Part shown: positions 9,200 through 19,061 of the stretch, piece by piece | How the letters are laid out: the number at the start of each line of letters is the position of its first letter | How positions within the stretch are numbered: the stretch's first letter is position 1 | Assembly: GCA_021828865.1 (NCBI GenBank) | Contig: JAJZCW010000015.1 | Location: 24,616 to 88,615, forward strand | From: Bacillota bacterium | GTDB taxonomy: Bacteria; Bacillota; Bacilli; Alicyclobacillales; SLC66 | Reading direction: 5' to 3' | Length of the DNA stretch: 64,000 nucleotides | Translations under genes and position numbers: made by a program | Notes under the pieces: model-generated | Database searches by the model: none | Seen by the model: only the letters and a program-made list of their open reading frames with translations | What the model was told of the DNA's origin: nothing

Positions 9200-11446
9200 T
9201 TGGTTTTTCATCAACAAACAACGCTTGGCGGAAGACCGCTCGTTCTCGAGACAGGGAGGCTTGCCAAACAGGCAAATGGGGCTGTGCTGGTTACCTATGG
9301 TGATACCGTGGTGTTAGCAACAGTGACCGCTTCGAAAAATCCAACGGAACTCGACTTTTTTCCCTTGACTGTCAACTACGAAGAGCGTCTCTATGCGGTA
9401 GGAAAAATCCCTGGCGGATTTATCAAACGAGAAGGTCGTCCCAGCGAAAAAGCGATTCTTGCAAGTCGCTTGATCGATCGCCCCATTAGGCCGCTTTTTC
9501 CTGAAGGATTTCGCAACGATGTGCAGGTGGTCACTTTAGTCCTTTCGGTTGATCAGGATTGTGCACCTGAAATTGCTGCCATGATTGGGGTATCTACTGC
9601 GCTTGGCGTTTCCGATGTGCCGTTTAACGGACCCATTGCAGGCGTTATTGTGGGTAGAGTGAATAGTGAATTTGTCATCAACCCCACTCCCGCTCAGGCG
9701 GAAGAGAGTGACATGCACCTTGTCGTGGCAGGAACAAAGGAAGCCATCATGATGGTGGAGGCAGGTGCGAAAGAAGTTCCGGAGCAGGTGATGCTTGAAG
9801 CCATTATGTTTGGCCATGAGGAAATCAAACGCATCATTGCCGTCGAGGCACAATTGATCGCCGAAGCGGGTAAACCCAAAATGCCGGTGATCGTTCATCA
9901 AATTGATGAAACTATTGAAAATACCGTACGTGCCTATGCAATGGACAAGCTACGCAGCGCCATTTATCAGGCAGAAAAACACGCTCGTCAGGAAGCCATC
10001 GATGCGGTCGTCGATGAGACTAAATCGTATTTTGTTGAACAATATCCTGATCATATGAGTGATATTGGCGAAGTGCTTCACACCATTGTTAAGGAAGAAG
10101 TTCGCAAAGCAATTCTCGACGATGGCATGCGCCCTGATGGACGTTCCCTCGATGAGATAAGGCCCATTTCAGTCGATGCGGGAGTCTTGCCGAGAACGCA
10201 CGGTTCAGGACTTTTTACACGTGGGCAAACTCAGGCGTTATCCATCTGTACACTGGGTGCGATGGGAGACGTTCAGATTCTGGACGGCATCAGCCCCGAG
10301 GAAAGCAAGCGTTTCATGCATCACTACAATTTTCCTCCGTTTTCGACAGGAGAAGCACGTCCGCTTCGTCCGCCGAGCCGTAGAGACATTGGCCATGGAG
10401 CACTGGGAGAGCGTGCACTGGAACCCATCATTCCTAGAGAAGAAGAGTTTCCGTATACGATTCGGGTTGTCTCTGAGGTGCTTGAATCGAATGGTTCTTC
10501 GTCACAAGCTTCCATCTGCGCCTCCATTCTTGCCCTGATGGATGCAGGCGTGCCGATTAAGGCGCCTGTAGCAGGTGTGGCAATGGGTCTCGTTAAAGAA
10601 GGCGACCAAGTCGCCGTGCTCACTGACATTCAGGGGATGGAAGATCACCTTGGCGATATGGACTTTAAGGTGGCTGGCACAGAAGCAGGTGTCACAGCGC
10701 TGCAAATGGACATCAAGATCGGCGGGATTACTCGTGAAGTTCTTGAGCAGGCTTTAGCAAAAGCGCACGTGGGCAGGATGTTTATTTTGGACAAGATGCT
10801 GCAGGCCATCAGTGAGCCAAGGGAAAGATTGTCTCCCTATGCGCCAAAAATCATCTCCATGCGAATCAACCCTGACAAAATCCGCGAAGTTATCGGTCCT
10901 GGAGGTCGGGTGATTAACAAAATCATTGATGACACCGGTGTGAAAATCGATATTGAGCAGGATGGTCGCGTGTTCATCTCCACTCCGGATCAGGAGGCAG
11001 GGGAACGCGCTAGGCAGATTATCGAGGGCATCGTTCGAGAAGTGGTAGTGGGTGAGACGTATGAAGGCAAAGTGATGAGAGTGGAAAGCTATGGTGCTTT
11101 TATCGAAATTTTGCCTGGCAAAGAAGGGCTGGTTCACGTATCCCAGCTTGGTGCAGACAGGGTAAAACGAACTGAAGATGTGGTCCAGGTTGGGGATCAT
11201 TTACAGGTAAAAGTGACCGAAATCGACAGCCAGGGACGGATTAATCTGTCTCACCGCGAAGCACTTCGCGATGCGGGAGTGGAAGTGGCTGAACCGGTGG
11301 CACGCACTGAACGGAGTGAGGGCAATCGAGGTCCGCGCCGCGAAGGGAACCATCATCGGCATGGGGAACGTAATGATCGTGAACGCGGGGAGCGCAGAGG
11401 ATCAAGCGAGCGCCCTGAAAGGCCTCATTCGCCAGTCAACCACTGA
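9200..11446 (+). CDS. pnp: Polynucleotide phosphorylase
   Basis: 748 residues. Two RNase PH-like domains flank an all-alpha linker: the first has GDTVVLATV and [11 protein letters not shown]; the second has [16 protein letters not shown] and the catalytic-core [13 protein letters not shown] domain ([12 protein letters not shown]) and an S1 domain ([19 protein letters not shown]) follow. The last ~40 residues are rich in Arg, Gly, Glu and His. It degrades RNA 3'-5' by phosphorolysis. TTG 9200 is chosen because AGGAGG (9187-9192) lies 7 nt upstream; the open frame starting at 9176 would put this ribosome binding site inside the gene. Confidence 0.97.
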   Translation: MVFHQQTTLGGRPLVLETGRLAKQANGAVLVTYGDTVVLATVTASKNPTELDFFPLTVNYEERLYAVGKIPGGFIKREGRPSEKAILASRLIDRPIRPLFPEGFRNDVQVVTLVLSVDQDCAPEIAAMIGVSTALGVSDVPFNGPIAGVIVGRVNSEFVINPTPAQAEESDMHLVVAGTKEAIMMVEAGAKEVPEQVMLEAIMFGHEEIKRIIAVEAQLIAEAGKPKMPVIVHQIDETIENTVRAYAMDKLRSAIYQAEKHARQEAIDAVVDETKSYFVEQYPDHMSDIGEVLHTIVKEEVRKAILDDGMRPDGRSLDEIRPISVDAGVLPRTHGSGLFTRGQTQALSICTLGAMGDVQILDGISPEESKRFMHHYNFPPFSTGEARPLRPPSRRDIGHGALGERALEPIIPREEEFPYTIRVVSEVLESNGSSSQASICASILALMDAGVPIKAPVAGVAMGLVKEGDQVAVLTDIQGMEDHLGDMDFKVAGTEAGVTALQMDIKIGGITREVLEQALAKAHVGRMFILDKMLQAISEPRERLSPYAPKIISMRINPDKIREVIGPGGRVINKIIDDTGVKIDIEQDGRVFISTPDQEAGERARQIIEGIVREVVVGETYEGKVMRVESYGAFIEILPGKEGLVHVSQLGADRVKRTEDVVQVGDHLQVKVTEIDSQGRINLSHREALRDAGVEVAEPVARTERSEGNRGPRREGNHHRHGERNDRERGERRGSSERPERPHSPVNH

Positions 11447-11478
11447 GTTGATGTCATGCAAAATGGAACTATAATGAA

Positions 11479-11506
11479 GGGCAGCCGAAAAAAAGGCTGC
11501 TTTTGT
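11479..11506 (+). terminator. pnp intrinsic terminator
   Basis: GCAGCC (11481-11486), A-rich loop, GGCTGC (11495-11500), then TTTTGTTATTTTTT. It closes the rpsO-pnp unit before ylxY. Confidence 0.85.
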
Positions 11507-11557
11507 TATTTTTTATCATCAAATGGCGCACACTTTCCTAAAGGAAGGTGTGATAAA

Positions 11558-12520
11558 GTGAAGGCCAGATTACTGACAACGATGATAATGAGTACCATGT
11601 TTTCGGGAATGGCAATGAATCCACTTTGCATGGCTAGCCAAAAACCGGGGATTCAGGATTCCCCCAACATCATCTTGATGCGCATCGATAAAGCCTGTCA
11701 AAAGCAAGCTGTGAATGCACGAATTGATCCAGTATGGCAATTGATTCCTGCCTTAAACGGTGTCCGGCTTAACCAAAAAGACTCGATGATAGGCTGGAAC
11801 CATAAAAGTCTAGAACTGACTCCGCTTGCATTCGACCAGATTCCCCCCTCCATCGGGACAGAAAAATTCTCCGATTCTCCTATTTACAGAGGGAATCCAG
11901 AGAAACGGCAGATAGCACTGATGTTTAATGTCGCCTGGGGAGAAGAATACCTGAATTCCATTCTTGCCACCTTAAAAAAGTACAACGTTAAAGCAACTTT
12001 TTTTATCGATGGTAAATGGGCTTCAACTCACCAATCACTGGTGAAAACCATTTTGAATTCGGGCATGGAACTTGGTAATCACGGGTATCAACACCATCTG
12101 TTCAGCGGACTAGCCAAAGTGCAAATGGCCGCTGACATTTCAAAAACGAATGCCATTCTCCATTCTGCAGCTGGTGTTATACCTACGTTGTTCGCACCGC
12201 CAGCTGGGGACTTTAACCTATTGACCGTTAAGGTGGCGGCGTCATTTGGCATGAAAACGATCCTTTGGACTGTGGATACCGTGGATTGGAAGCGTCCACA
12301 ACCAGAAGTGATTGCCATGCGGGTATTGATGAAAAAATCAACAGGATCTCTTGTGTTGATGCATCCCACCCTTCCTACCAGCCAGGCGTTGCCATCCATT
12401 ATCACCAATTTACAAAAAGAGGGCTACCACCTTGTTACGGTGAGCGATCTAATCAGCCCTGTTCGTCCGGTTCCCAAAAACATAAAAGAGGCGCTTGCCA
12501 GCTTGAGATCGCCTCAATAA
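11558..12520 (+). CDS. ylxY: YlxY-type polysaccharide deacetylase homologue, probably inactive
   Basis: 320 residues with an N-terminal hydrophobic segment, so exported or membrane-anchored. The NodB homology domain covers ~130-300. Motif 2 is kept (GNHGYQHH), but the catalytic TFDDG motif reads MFNVAWGEE, with Asn where the base/metal Asp normally lies, and motif 3 is APPAGDFN rather than RxPY. The YlxY branch next to pnp is a sporulation-associated deacetylase relative. GTG 11558 follows AAGGAAGGTG with good spacing; the open frame back to 11456 runs through the pnp terminator and is not credible as coding. Confidence 0.85.
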   Translation: MKARLLTTMIMSTMFSGMAMNPLCMASQKPGIQDSPNIILMRIDKACQKQAVNARIDPVWQLIPALNGVRLNQKDSMIGWNHKSLELTPLAFDQIPPSIGTEKFSDSPIYRGNPEKRQIALMFNVAWGEEYLNSILATLKKYNVKATFFIDGKWASTHQSLVKTILNSGMELGNHGYQHHLFSGLAKVQMAADISKTNAILHSAAGVIPTLFAPPAGDFNLLTVKVAASFGMKTILWTVDTVDWKRPQPEVIAMRVLMKKSTGSLVLMHPTLPTSQALPSIITNLQKEGYHLVTVSDLISPVRPVPKNIKEALASLRSPQ

Positions 12521-12521
12521 G

Positions 12522-12549
12522 TTGATATAGTAGGTTCAGTTTGCATACT
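12522..12549 (+). promoter_or_regulatory. Likely sigma-A promoter for mlpA-dut
   Basis: TTGATA (12522-12527) and CATACT (12544-12549) with a 16-nt spacer, 31 nt upstream of mlpA. Confidence 0.45.
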
Positions 12550-12579
12550 GGGCGTTGAATACGGTGGAGGAGGAAACAT

Positions 12580-13824
12580 TTGGTACAGCGTTATATAATA
12601 TCTAATGGGGTTCGATTTGTATACGAAGAGTTACCGCATTTGCGTTCGGTGAGCATAGGGATTTGGATTGGCACAGGTTCAAGGGATGAGACCTCACAAT
12701 TAAGCGGGATTTCCCATTTTCTAGAACATATGTTTTTTAAGGGGACCACGACTCATCAAGCACGGCAATTGGCTGAACTGTTTGATCAGGTGGGTGGGCA
12801 GGTCAATGCCTATACTACCAAAGAGTATACGAGCCTTCATGCAAAAGTTCTGGATGAACATGCGGAATTCGCATTGACGTTATTGGCAGAAATGCTTTTT
12901 GATTCGACGTTTGATGAAGAGGAAATGGAACGCGAAAAGAAAGTCATCATGGAAGAGATCAAGATGTATGAGGACAATCCGGAAGAAGCGGTCCATGACT
13001 GGATTGTGGAAAAATCATTTGACGGGCATCCGCTTGGCGTGAATATTCTTGGTACGGAAGCCCATTTACGAAGCTTTGCGCGACAGGATCTCATCAATTA
13101 TATGGAATCTCGTTATACACCCGATCAAATTATTGTTTCCATTGCAGGGCGGTTTGATGTGGAGCGAATCCTTATGTTGGTGCAAGACAAATTTGGGCAC
13201 TTGTCGCGTACGCGAAAAGAATTGGTGATAGCGTCACCAAGCTATGTGGCCGCGAGTGTCTATGATTCGCGTCACAGTGAACAGACACATGTGTGCATGG
13301 CTGTGCCGGGTTGCGCGTATACGGATTCACGGATTTATACACTTGCCCTTCTCAATCACTTGCTAGGCGCGAGTTCCAGTTCGCTTTTGTTTCAGGAAAT
13401 CCGAGAAGAACGGGGACTTGCCTATAATGTGTTTTCCTATCACAGTGCGTTTCGCGATACAGGCCTTTTCACCATCTACTATGGGTGCTCACCTGATCAG
13501 GCAAGCGAGGTCCATGCGCTAATATTAACCATAATCGATCGACTCAGAACGGATGGCATTGACGAAAACACACTTCAAAAGGCGAAGGTCCAAGTCATCA
13601 GTTCGTTTTGGCTAAGTCATGAGAGCACATCGAGCCGAATTGGAAGAATGGCTAAAAATGAACTGTATTTTGGCAAACAGGTGGAGCCGGAAGAAGCCGT
13701 GGCAGCGATTCAAGCGGTGAGTGTGGATCATTTGCGCACGTTGACACAGGAACTATTTGCAGAACCATGGTCATTTGTGGCATTGGGACCGGCAGAGCAT
13801 TCTTTTACCTTCAAGCCAGAATAG
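12580..13824 (+). CDS. mlpA: M16 family zinc peptidase (MlpA/YmxG type)
   Basis: 414 residues, a processing-peptidase-like M16B protein. The inverted zinc motif HFLEH (HxxEH) lies near residue 47, with the downstream Glu in the EEMEREKKVIMEEIKMYEDNPEE region. The C-terminal half carries the family RGLAYNVFSYHSAFRDTGLF stretch. In B. subtilis the equivalent gene sits at the same place between ylxY and the dipicolinate operon. TTG 12580 follows GGAGGAGG. Its substrate is not known from sequence. Confidence 0.93.
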   Translation: MVQRYIISNGVRFVYEELPHLRSVSIGIWIGTGSRDETSQLSGISHFLEHMFFKGTTTHQARQLAELFDQVGGQVNAYTTKEYTSLHAKVLDEHAEFALTLLAEMLFDSTFDEEEMEREKKVIMEEIKMYEDNPEEAVHDWIVEKSFDGHPLGVNILGTEAHLRSFARQDLINYMESRYTPDQIIVSIAGRFDVERILMLVQDKFGHLSRTRKELVIASPSYVAASVYDSRHSEQTHVCMAVPGCAYTDSRIYTLALLNHLLGASSSSLLFQEIREERGLAYNVFSYHSAFRDTGLFTIYYGCSPDQASEVHALILTIIDRLRTDGIDENTLQKAKVQVISSFWLSHESTSSRIGRMAKNELYFGKQVEPEEAVAAIQAVSVDHLRTLTQELFAEPWSFVALGPAEHSFTFKPE

Positions 13825-13834
13825 GAACGAACAG

Positions 13835-14293
13835 ATGGAGAATGGACGTTTTTTTGAGTGGGTGCCGGGTGTTGATTTTGCGTGTTTGGAGTTACCTCAA
13901 CGGCAGACAAAAGCTGCTGCGGGGTATGACCTTTTTTCGATTAAGGAAGTTAGGATTACTCCTGGAAGTGTGTTGCTGGTATCGACTGGGGTACGGGTAA
14001 AACTACCTGTTGGGGAGTTTTTGGCGATTTTTGCCCGGAGCAGTTTGGCGATTAAACGTAAACTGATGCTGGCCAACGGGGTTGGCGTCATTGACGCGGA
14101 TTATTATGATAATCCTGATAATGGTGGAGAGATTATGATACCACTTTTCAATATGGGGGAAGAAGAGGTGTTGCTGCCGCGCGGTGAGCGGATCGCCCAG
14201 GGCATATTCATGAGCTACCTCACCAGCACGACAGAGGGTTCATTTTTGGGGAAAAAGCGAGTAGGTGGATTCGGATCCACTGGAGATAGATAG
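13835..14293 (+). CDS. dut: dUTP diphosphatase
   Basis: 152 residues with all five trimeric dUTPase motifs recognisable: AAGYDLFS (I), ARSSLAIK (II), GVIDADYYDNPDNGGEI (III, the uracil-binding hairpin), the RGERIAQG-type motif IV and the C-terminal glycine-rich GGFGSTG (V). It hydrolyses dUTP to dUMP and prevents uracil incorporation into DNA. ATG 13835 gives the natural N-terminus, 10 nt after the mlpA stop, so it is likely co-transcribed with mlpA. The next gene is convergent, with 4 nt between the two stop codons. Confidence 0.93.
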   Translation: MENGRFFEWVPGVDFACLELPQRQTKAAAGYDLFSIKEVRITPGSVLLVSTGVRVKLPVGEFLAIFARSSLAIKRKLMLANGVGVIDADYYDNPDNGGEIMIPLFNMGEEEVLLPRGERIAQGIFMSYLTSTTEGSFLGKKRVGGFGSTGDR

Positions 14294-14297
14294 TGAA

Positions 14298-15032
14298 TCA
14301 GTTTTTGAAAAGGATAGGTCCATTGCCGAAAATTCGATTCATACTTTTTTCTAACAGACTTCCAGCTAGAATATGGCCTTTTTCATTCGGATGCCAGCCA
14401 TCATGTGAATAGGGTTTATAGGTTTGATGATGAGCTTTTAGGTATGCCTTCATTTGGTTCATCAGATCAATGTAATACACATTAGGATTATGGAGTTGCT
14501 TGACGACAAGTTGTTCTTGCTTGTCGTATTTTTCTACTTGTACTGGGTACTGCGTATAAGTGGCTTTGGTAATTGGCGGCGAAACGACAAGAATCACAGC
14601 ATGATATGTCAGTGCTGTATTAATTTCCTGTTTTAAATACATGGCAAAGTTCGCATAAGTGGTTTTTGGCAATGCGTCATTCAAGAGTCCCCAGGAAATC
14701 ACCACTACGGTAGGATGGATGGTAGAGAGCCATTTGATGTAGTCCCCCTTATACATGGTAGCCAGTTGATGACCGTTTGCTCCAACGATGGCGCGGTTGT
14801 AAAAAGCGTATTTGACGTTGGTGACCTTCTGATAGGTTTGAAACGCTCGATGCAGGTATCCCTCTCCCTTAGCGTCTTTCCAACCGTAGGCTACTGACCC
14901 TCCAATCGCCATCACCCGTTCATTGACAGGTACAGATGCATGTTTTCTTGATGCAGCAAGCGTGATTCCTCCAAAAATAACAACAATGGCAAAGCCAATG
15001 AGAGCAAAATACAAGCGACGCATGTGGATCAC
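14298..15032 (-). CDS. Membrane-anchored SGNH/GDSL hydrolase
   Basis: 241-244 residues. A single N-terminal hydrophobic segment (LYFALIGFAIVVIFGGITLA) anchors or exports the protein. SGNH blocks: IGGSVAYGWKD with the nucleophile Ser (block I), a Gly in VGANG (II), GLLND with the oxyanion Asn (III), and DGWHPN with the catalytic Asp-x-x-His pair (V). The substrate cannot be told; lipid or cell-wall esters are typical. The only reverse-strand gene in the first 25 kb, it probably forms its own transcription unit. Starts at GTG 15032 and ATG 15023 are both possible near a GAGGAG site. Confidence 0.85.
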   Translation of the reverse strand: MIHMRRLYFALIGFAIVVIFGGITLAASRKHASVPVNERVMAIGGSVAYGWKDAKGEGYLHRAFQTYQKVTNVKYAFYNRAIVGANGHQLATMYKGDYIKWLSTIHPTVVVISWGLLNDALPKTTYANFAMYLKQEINTALTYHAVILVVSPPITKATYTQYPVQVEKYDKQEQLVVKQLHNPNVYYIDLMNQMKAYLKAHHQTYKPYSHDGWHPNEKGHILAGSLLEKSMNRIFGNGPILFKN

Positions 15033-15143
15033 AATCTCCTCTCTTTCTTTAATGAATTGATGTAAATGGAGCGCTGCGCCGAAAGAGGGTTGTGTTTAGT
15101 GTGCAGGAATACTTTTAAAAACATCTTAATAGATCTTTGATTC

Positions 15144-15170
15144 ACCCCCATTTGGGTATCCGCATATGAT
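15144..15170 (+). promoter_or_regulatory. Weak candidate mother-cell (sigma-K-like) promoter for dpaAB
   Basis: AC at 15144-15145 and CATATGAT at 15163-15170 are 17 nt apart, loosely matching the sigma-K pattern (AC, 17 nt, CATAnnnTA). It is listed because the B. subtilis dpa operon is sigma-K dependent; the -10 match is incomplete. Confidence 0.2.
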
Positions 15171-15261
15171 GGGCTAGGCGTAACGGGCAGCCGATCAAAA
15201 TAGTGGTAGGCTTGCTATTTGTGCGACATGGCGTACAATGAGTGGAAAGGGGTACCCGGAC

Positions 15262-16176
15262 GTGATACTAACGGGGATTAAAATCGCATTTCTCGGTGGA
15301 GACGCGCGAATGGCTGAGGTGATTCGCTATCTGGAAGCATGGGATGCCTCAATACTGCTGTTTGGATTTGATCATTTTCACTTTGACGGTCTAGACGTTC
15401 GGAAGCAGGAATTAACCATACCAGCGCTCCAGGAAGCGGATGTCATCATTTTTCCAGTAGCAGGCATGACTGAAGAGGGCGCAGTGGAAGCTCTTTATGC
15501 AGACAAACCCCTGCAATTGAATGAAGATTATTTTGCCGCACTCAAGAAAGAGACACTTCTTTTTACAGGGATCTCGAGAAATTATTTCTCGTCGATCGTG
15601 AAGAAGTATGGGGTGCAAATGATTCGTTTGATGGAACTGGATGAAGTGGCGATCGCCAATTCGATTCCCACCGCAGAAGGTGCCTTGGCGCTTGCGATGC
15701 AGCATACCGATATCACGCTGCACGGCTCAAAGTCTGTTGTGTTGGGACTAGGGCGTTGCGGACTGACACTGGCTAGGATGCTCGCCGGAATAGGGGCAAG
15801 AGTTAGTGTCTGCGCCAGAAGGCCTGCCGATTTGGCGCGTGCGGAGGAGATGGGCTTTCCAGCCTATGCCATGTCGCAATTGGAGACTGCACTCGCAGAT
15901 GCGGAAGTCATTTTTAATACGATCCCCGCAATGGTGTTGACAGCAGATGTGCTAACCCAAATTCCGCATTCTGCAGTCATCATCGATATCTCCTCTGCTC
16001 CAGGAGGGGTAGACTTTCGCTATGCAGAGAAGCATGGTTTAAAAGCCATTTTGACCCCCAGCTTGCCAGGAATGGTCGCTCCCGTTACTGCCGGAAGAAT
16101 ACTTGCGCAAATGATTGTGCGGGTCATTGACCAACAACGGAAGCAGGAGGAGTTCAACCATGAAACTGGAAGGTAA
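15262..16176 (+). CDS. dpaA: Dipicolinate synthase subunit A (SpoVFA)
   Basis: 304 residues. An N-terminal Rossmann-like domain begins ILTGIKIAFLGGDARM, and a second NAD(P)-binding segment is VVLGLGRCGLTLARML (~155-175). PGLPG-like ending motifs (TPSLPGMVAPVTAGRI) match SpoVFA. With DpaB it oxidises dihydrodipicolinate to dipicolinic acid, the calcium chelator of the spore core, in the mother cell. GTG 15262 aligns with the B. subtilis start; ATG 15238 is less likely because GGAAAGGGG lies between the two. The gene overlaps dpaB by 17 nt. Confidence 0.96.
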   Translation: MILTGIKIAFLGGDARMAEVIRYLEAWDASILLFGFDHFHFDGLDVRKQELTIPALQEADVIIFPVAGMTEEGAVEALYADKPLQLNEDYFAALKKETLLFTGISRNYFSSIVKKYGVQMIRLMELDEVAIANSIPTAEGALALAMQHTDITLHGSKSVVLGLGRCGLTLARMLAGIGARVSVCARRPADLARAEEMGFPAYAMSQLETALADAEVIFNTIPAMVLTADVLTQIPHSAVIIDISSAPGGVDFRYAEKHGLKAILTPSLPGMVAPVTAGRILAQMIVRVIDQQRKQEEFNHETGR

Positions 16177-16756
16177 AACTATCGGTTTTGCGGTGACCGG
16201 ATCTCATTGCACATACAGTGAAGTTTATCCTGAAATTGAGCGTGTGCTTGAGGCAGGAGCAGGAGTTATCCCTATTTTTACAAATTCAGTGATGCAGGTC
16301 TCTACCCGTTTTGGCGATGCGGGTACTTGGGCTTCTAAAATAGAAGAATTAACAGGGATGAAAGCAATCACGACCATTCCTGAAGCGGAACCATTAGGAC
16401 CGACAAAGCGTCTGGATGCGCTGGTGATCGCACCGTGTACGGGAAGTACACTCAGCAGGCTGGCAAATGCACAGACCGATTCACCTGTACTCATGGCGGC
16501 AAAGGCTACCATGCGCAATGATAGGCCAGTGGTGGTCGCTATATCTACCAATGATGGCTTGGGTTTGAATTTGCATAATATTGCCAAGCTTTTAAATATG
16601 AAGAATTTGTTTTTTGTTCCTTTCGGTCAGGATGATCCATTTGCTAAAATGAACTCACTAGTCGCTGAAATGACCAAAATTGTGCCCACCGTTGAGGCGG
16701 CATTGGAAAAGAAACAATTGCAACCTTTATTACTTGAGAGATATAAGGCGATGTAA
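16160..16756 (+). CDS. dpaB: Dipicolinate synthase subunit B (SpoVFB)
   Basis: 198 residues of the flavoprotein (phosphopantothenoylcysteine decarboxylase-like) fold: GFAVTGSHCTYSEV at the N-terminus, IAPCTGSTLSRLANAQTD and VAISTNDGLG. It is the partner subunit of DpaA. CAGGAGG (16144-16150) is 9 nt before ATG 16160. Confidence 0.96.
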   Translation: MKLEGKTIGFAVTGSHCTYSEVYPEIERVLEAGAGVIPIFTNSVMQVSTRFGDAGTWASKIEELTGMKAITTIPEAEPLGPTKRLDALVIAPCTGSTLSRLANAQTDSPVLMAAKATMRNDRPVVVAISTNDGLGLNLHNIAKLLNMKNLFFVPFGQDDPFAKMNSLVAEMTKIVPTVEAALEKKQLQPLLLERYKAM

Positions 16757-16798
16757 AACTACCAAGTAGGTTTGCATCGTCGGGAGAGGATGGGTTTT

Positions 16799-17842
16799 GT
16801 GAGTAGAGACGTCAATGTAGCCATTGTCGGTGCAACAGGAGCGGTGGGGCAAGCTATGATCGCCACGCTCGAGAGAAGAAAGTTTCCCTATTCGACATTA
16901 AAATTATTGGCGTCGAAGCGTTCAGCGGGACAAGAGGTGCAAATTTCGGGGCGTACTTATGTAGTGGAAGAAGCGGTACCAGAAGCGTTTAAAGGAATTG
17001 ATATTGCCCTCTTCAGCGCCGGTGGAGATGTTTCTTTAAAACTGGCACCGGAGGCAGTGAAGCGCGGTGCTCTGGTGATTGACAATACCAGTGCCTACCG
17101 CATGGATCCAGAAGTACCTCTCGTGGTTCCCGAAGTGAACGGCGAAGATATGTTTGGCCATAAAGGCATTATCGCCAATCCGAACTGCTCTACCATTCAA
17201 ATGGTGGTGGCGTTGAATCCGATCTATCGCAAGTACGGAATTAAACGCATCGTGGTTTCCACTTATCAGGCGGCATCTGGTGCGGGTCAACGTGCCATCA
17301 ATGATTTGCGGCAAACAGCGCAGGCCATACTTAGGGGCGATGAGCCGTATGCGGAAGTGTTGCCAGTATCCAAGCTCTCAAAACACTATCCGCTTGCATT
17401 CAACATCTTGCCGCAAATTGATGTGTTTGAAGAGAATGGCTACACCAAAGAGGAAATGAAAATGGTCAATGAGACTAGAAAAATATTTCACGACCAGGAA
17501 ATCGCGGTGACCCCTACGGCAGCTAGAGTTCCTGTCGTATATGGCCATTCAGAGTCGGTTTATGTGGAGACTAGGGCGCCATTTCAACTAGAAGACATCA
17601 AGTCATTGCTGAATGCTGCCGATGGTGTGGTGGTACAGGACGATCCAGCCCAACAATTGTATCCTCAGCCCTATTATGCCGCCGGTCAATTAGAAGTTTT
17701 CGTAGGACGCCTTCGTAAAGACCTGTATGAGGATAATGGTCTCTCTATGTGGGTGGTGGCGGATAATATCCTCAAGGGAGCAGCCTGGAATGCAGTCCAG
17801 ATTGCTGAACGCTGGATTTCCAGGGATGGTGTGAAACATTGA
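16799..17842 (+). CDS. asd: Aspartate-semialdehyde dehydrogenase
   Basis: 347 residues. NADP-binding GATGAVGQAM at the N-terminus, active-site Cys in ANPNCSTIQMV, and the catalytic-base region with VPVVYGHSESVYVE. It reduces aspartyl phosphate to aspartate semialdehyde, the branch point to lysine/diaminopimelate, threonine and methionine. GTG 16799 follows GGGAGAGGA with 8-nt spacing. The stop overlaps the start of dapG. Confidence 0.96.
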   Translation: MSRDVNVAIVGATGAVGQAMIATLERRKFPYSTLKLLASKRSAGQEVQISGRTYVVEEAVPEAFKGIDIALFSAGGDVSLKLAPEAVKRGALVIDNTSAYRMDPEVPLVVPEVNGEDMFGHKGIIANPNCSTIQMVVALNPIYRKYGIKRIVVSTYQAASGAGQRAINDLRQTAQAILRGDEPYAEVLPVSKLSKHYPLAFNILPQIDVFEENGYTKEEMKMVNETRKIFHDQEIAVTPTAARVPVVYGHSESVYVETRAPFQLEDIKSLLNAADGVVVQDDPAQQLYPQPYYAAGQLEVFVGRLRKDLYEDNGLSMWVVADNILKGAAWNAVQIAERWISRDGVKH

Positions 17843-19059
17843 AAATCATTGTCCAAAAGTTCGGCGGAACCTCTGTTTCTACGCGTGAAGTGCGGGAACT
17901 GGCGATTGAACATATTGAAGATGCGCTTGCACAAGGGTACAAAGTGGCAGTGGTTGTCTCCGCGATGGGACGCTCCGGTGAGCCCTATGCGACAGATACC
18001 CTTTTGAACCTGATTCCCAAAGAGGATAAAGTGAATAATCGGGACCTTGATCTCCTCATGTCTTGTGGAGAGTTGATTTCAGCAGTTATTTTCAGTGCCA
18101 TGTTAAGGGCAAGAGGGCATGAGGTGACTGTGCTATCCGGTGCGCAGGCGGGCATTGTCACTAATGGTGATTTTGGTAACGCTCGCATCGCTAGCATCAA
18201 TCCAGAAAGAATTCTGTCTGAACTCGAAGCGGACCGTATCGTTGTAGTTACTGGATTTCAGGGAGCGACACCGGATGGAGAGACCACGACGCTCGGAAGA
18301 GGCGGAAGTGATACCTCTGCAACAGCGCTTGGCGTGGCACTGAATGCGGAACTTATCGATATTTTTACCGATGTGGACGGCATCATGACGGCAGACCCGC
18401 GAATTGTTTCGAATGCATCACGGTTGCACCAGGTAACCTATGCGGAAATCAGTAATCTTGCCTATTACGGGGCAAAGGTGATTCATCCCCGCGCGGTTGA
18501 GATTGCCATGCAAAAAAATATTCCCATTCGTGTACGCTCGACTCAATCGAAGGAGCCAGGAACGCTCGTCACGAGTGGCACAGCGTATTTTGAAGGGCAC
18601 CACACGAGTGACCGTATTCTGACGGGTGTGACGCATTCGTCCAATATCACGCAAATTCGAGTAAAACGTTCAGAGACTCCCCATTTTCAGACGATAGTTT
18701 TTCAAACAATGGCTAAAATGGGAATTTCTGTAGACTTTTTTAATATCTCACCTGATGAAGTGGTGTATACCATTCCCAATTATCGCGTGGAACAGGCAAT
18801 GATGGCACTATCGGAGCTTGGATTTGAAGTCCGTACCGTACCGGACGTCGCCAAAATTGCCGCTGTGGGAGCCGGAATTCACGGCGTGCCTGGCGTTACA
18901 GCGAAAATTGTGGAGGCGTTAAGCGAGGAAGGAATAGAAATTTTGCAATCTGCTGATTCCAATACCACGATATGGTGCCTGGTACATGATCAAGACACCA
19001 TCAGGGCGGTTCGGGCGATTCATGACAAATTTGGTTTGCATACCCTAGGAGGGGCATAA
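17839..19059 (+). CDS. dapG: Aspartate kinase (diaminopimelate-type, DapG)
   Basis: 406 residues. The kinase domain opens with VQKFGGTSV and includes TTLGRGGSDTSA and FTDVDGIMTADPR. Two ACT domains follow (~265-400), the regulatory site. In this operon position the B. subtilis orthologue is the diaminopimelate-inhibited isozyme, so the symbol rests on synteny. TTG 17839 overlaps the asd stop by 4 nt. Confidence 0.93.
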   Translation: MKIIVQKFGGTSVSTREVRELAIEHIEDALAQGYKVAVVVSAMGRSGEPYATDTLLNLIPKEDKVNNRDLDLLMSCGELISAVIFSAMLRARGHEVTVLSGAQAGIVTNGDFGNARIASINPERILSELEADRIVVVTGFQGATPDGETTTLGRGGSDTSATALGVALNAELIDIFTDVDGIMTADPRIVSNASRLHQVTYAEISNLAYYGAKVIHPRAVEIAMQKNIPIRVRSTQSKEPGTLVTSGTAYFEGHHTSDRILTGVTHSSNITQIRVKRSETPHFQTIVFQTMAKMGISVDFFNISPDEVVYTIPNYRVEQAMMALSELGFEVRTVPDVAKIAAVGAGIHGVPGVTAKIVEALSEEGIEILQSADSNTTIWCLVHDQDTIRAVRAIHDKFGLHTLGGA

Positions 19060-19061
19060 AC

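Noticed and set aside
15033..15261. Lysine riboswitch ahead of the dpaA-dapA operon
   Set aside because: The 229-nt gap lacks the length and the recognisable lysine aptamer core; only a weak sporulation-type promoter pattern was seen.
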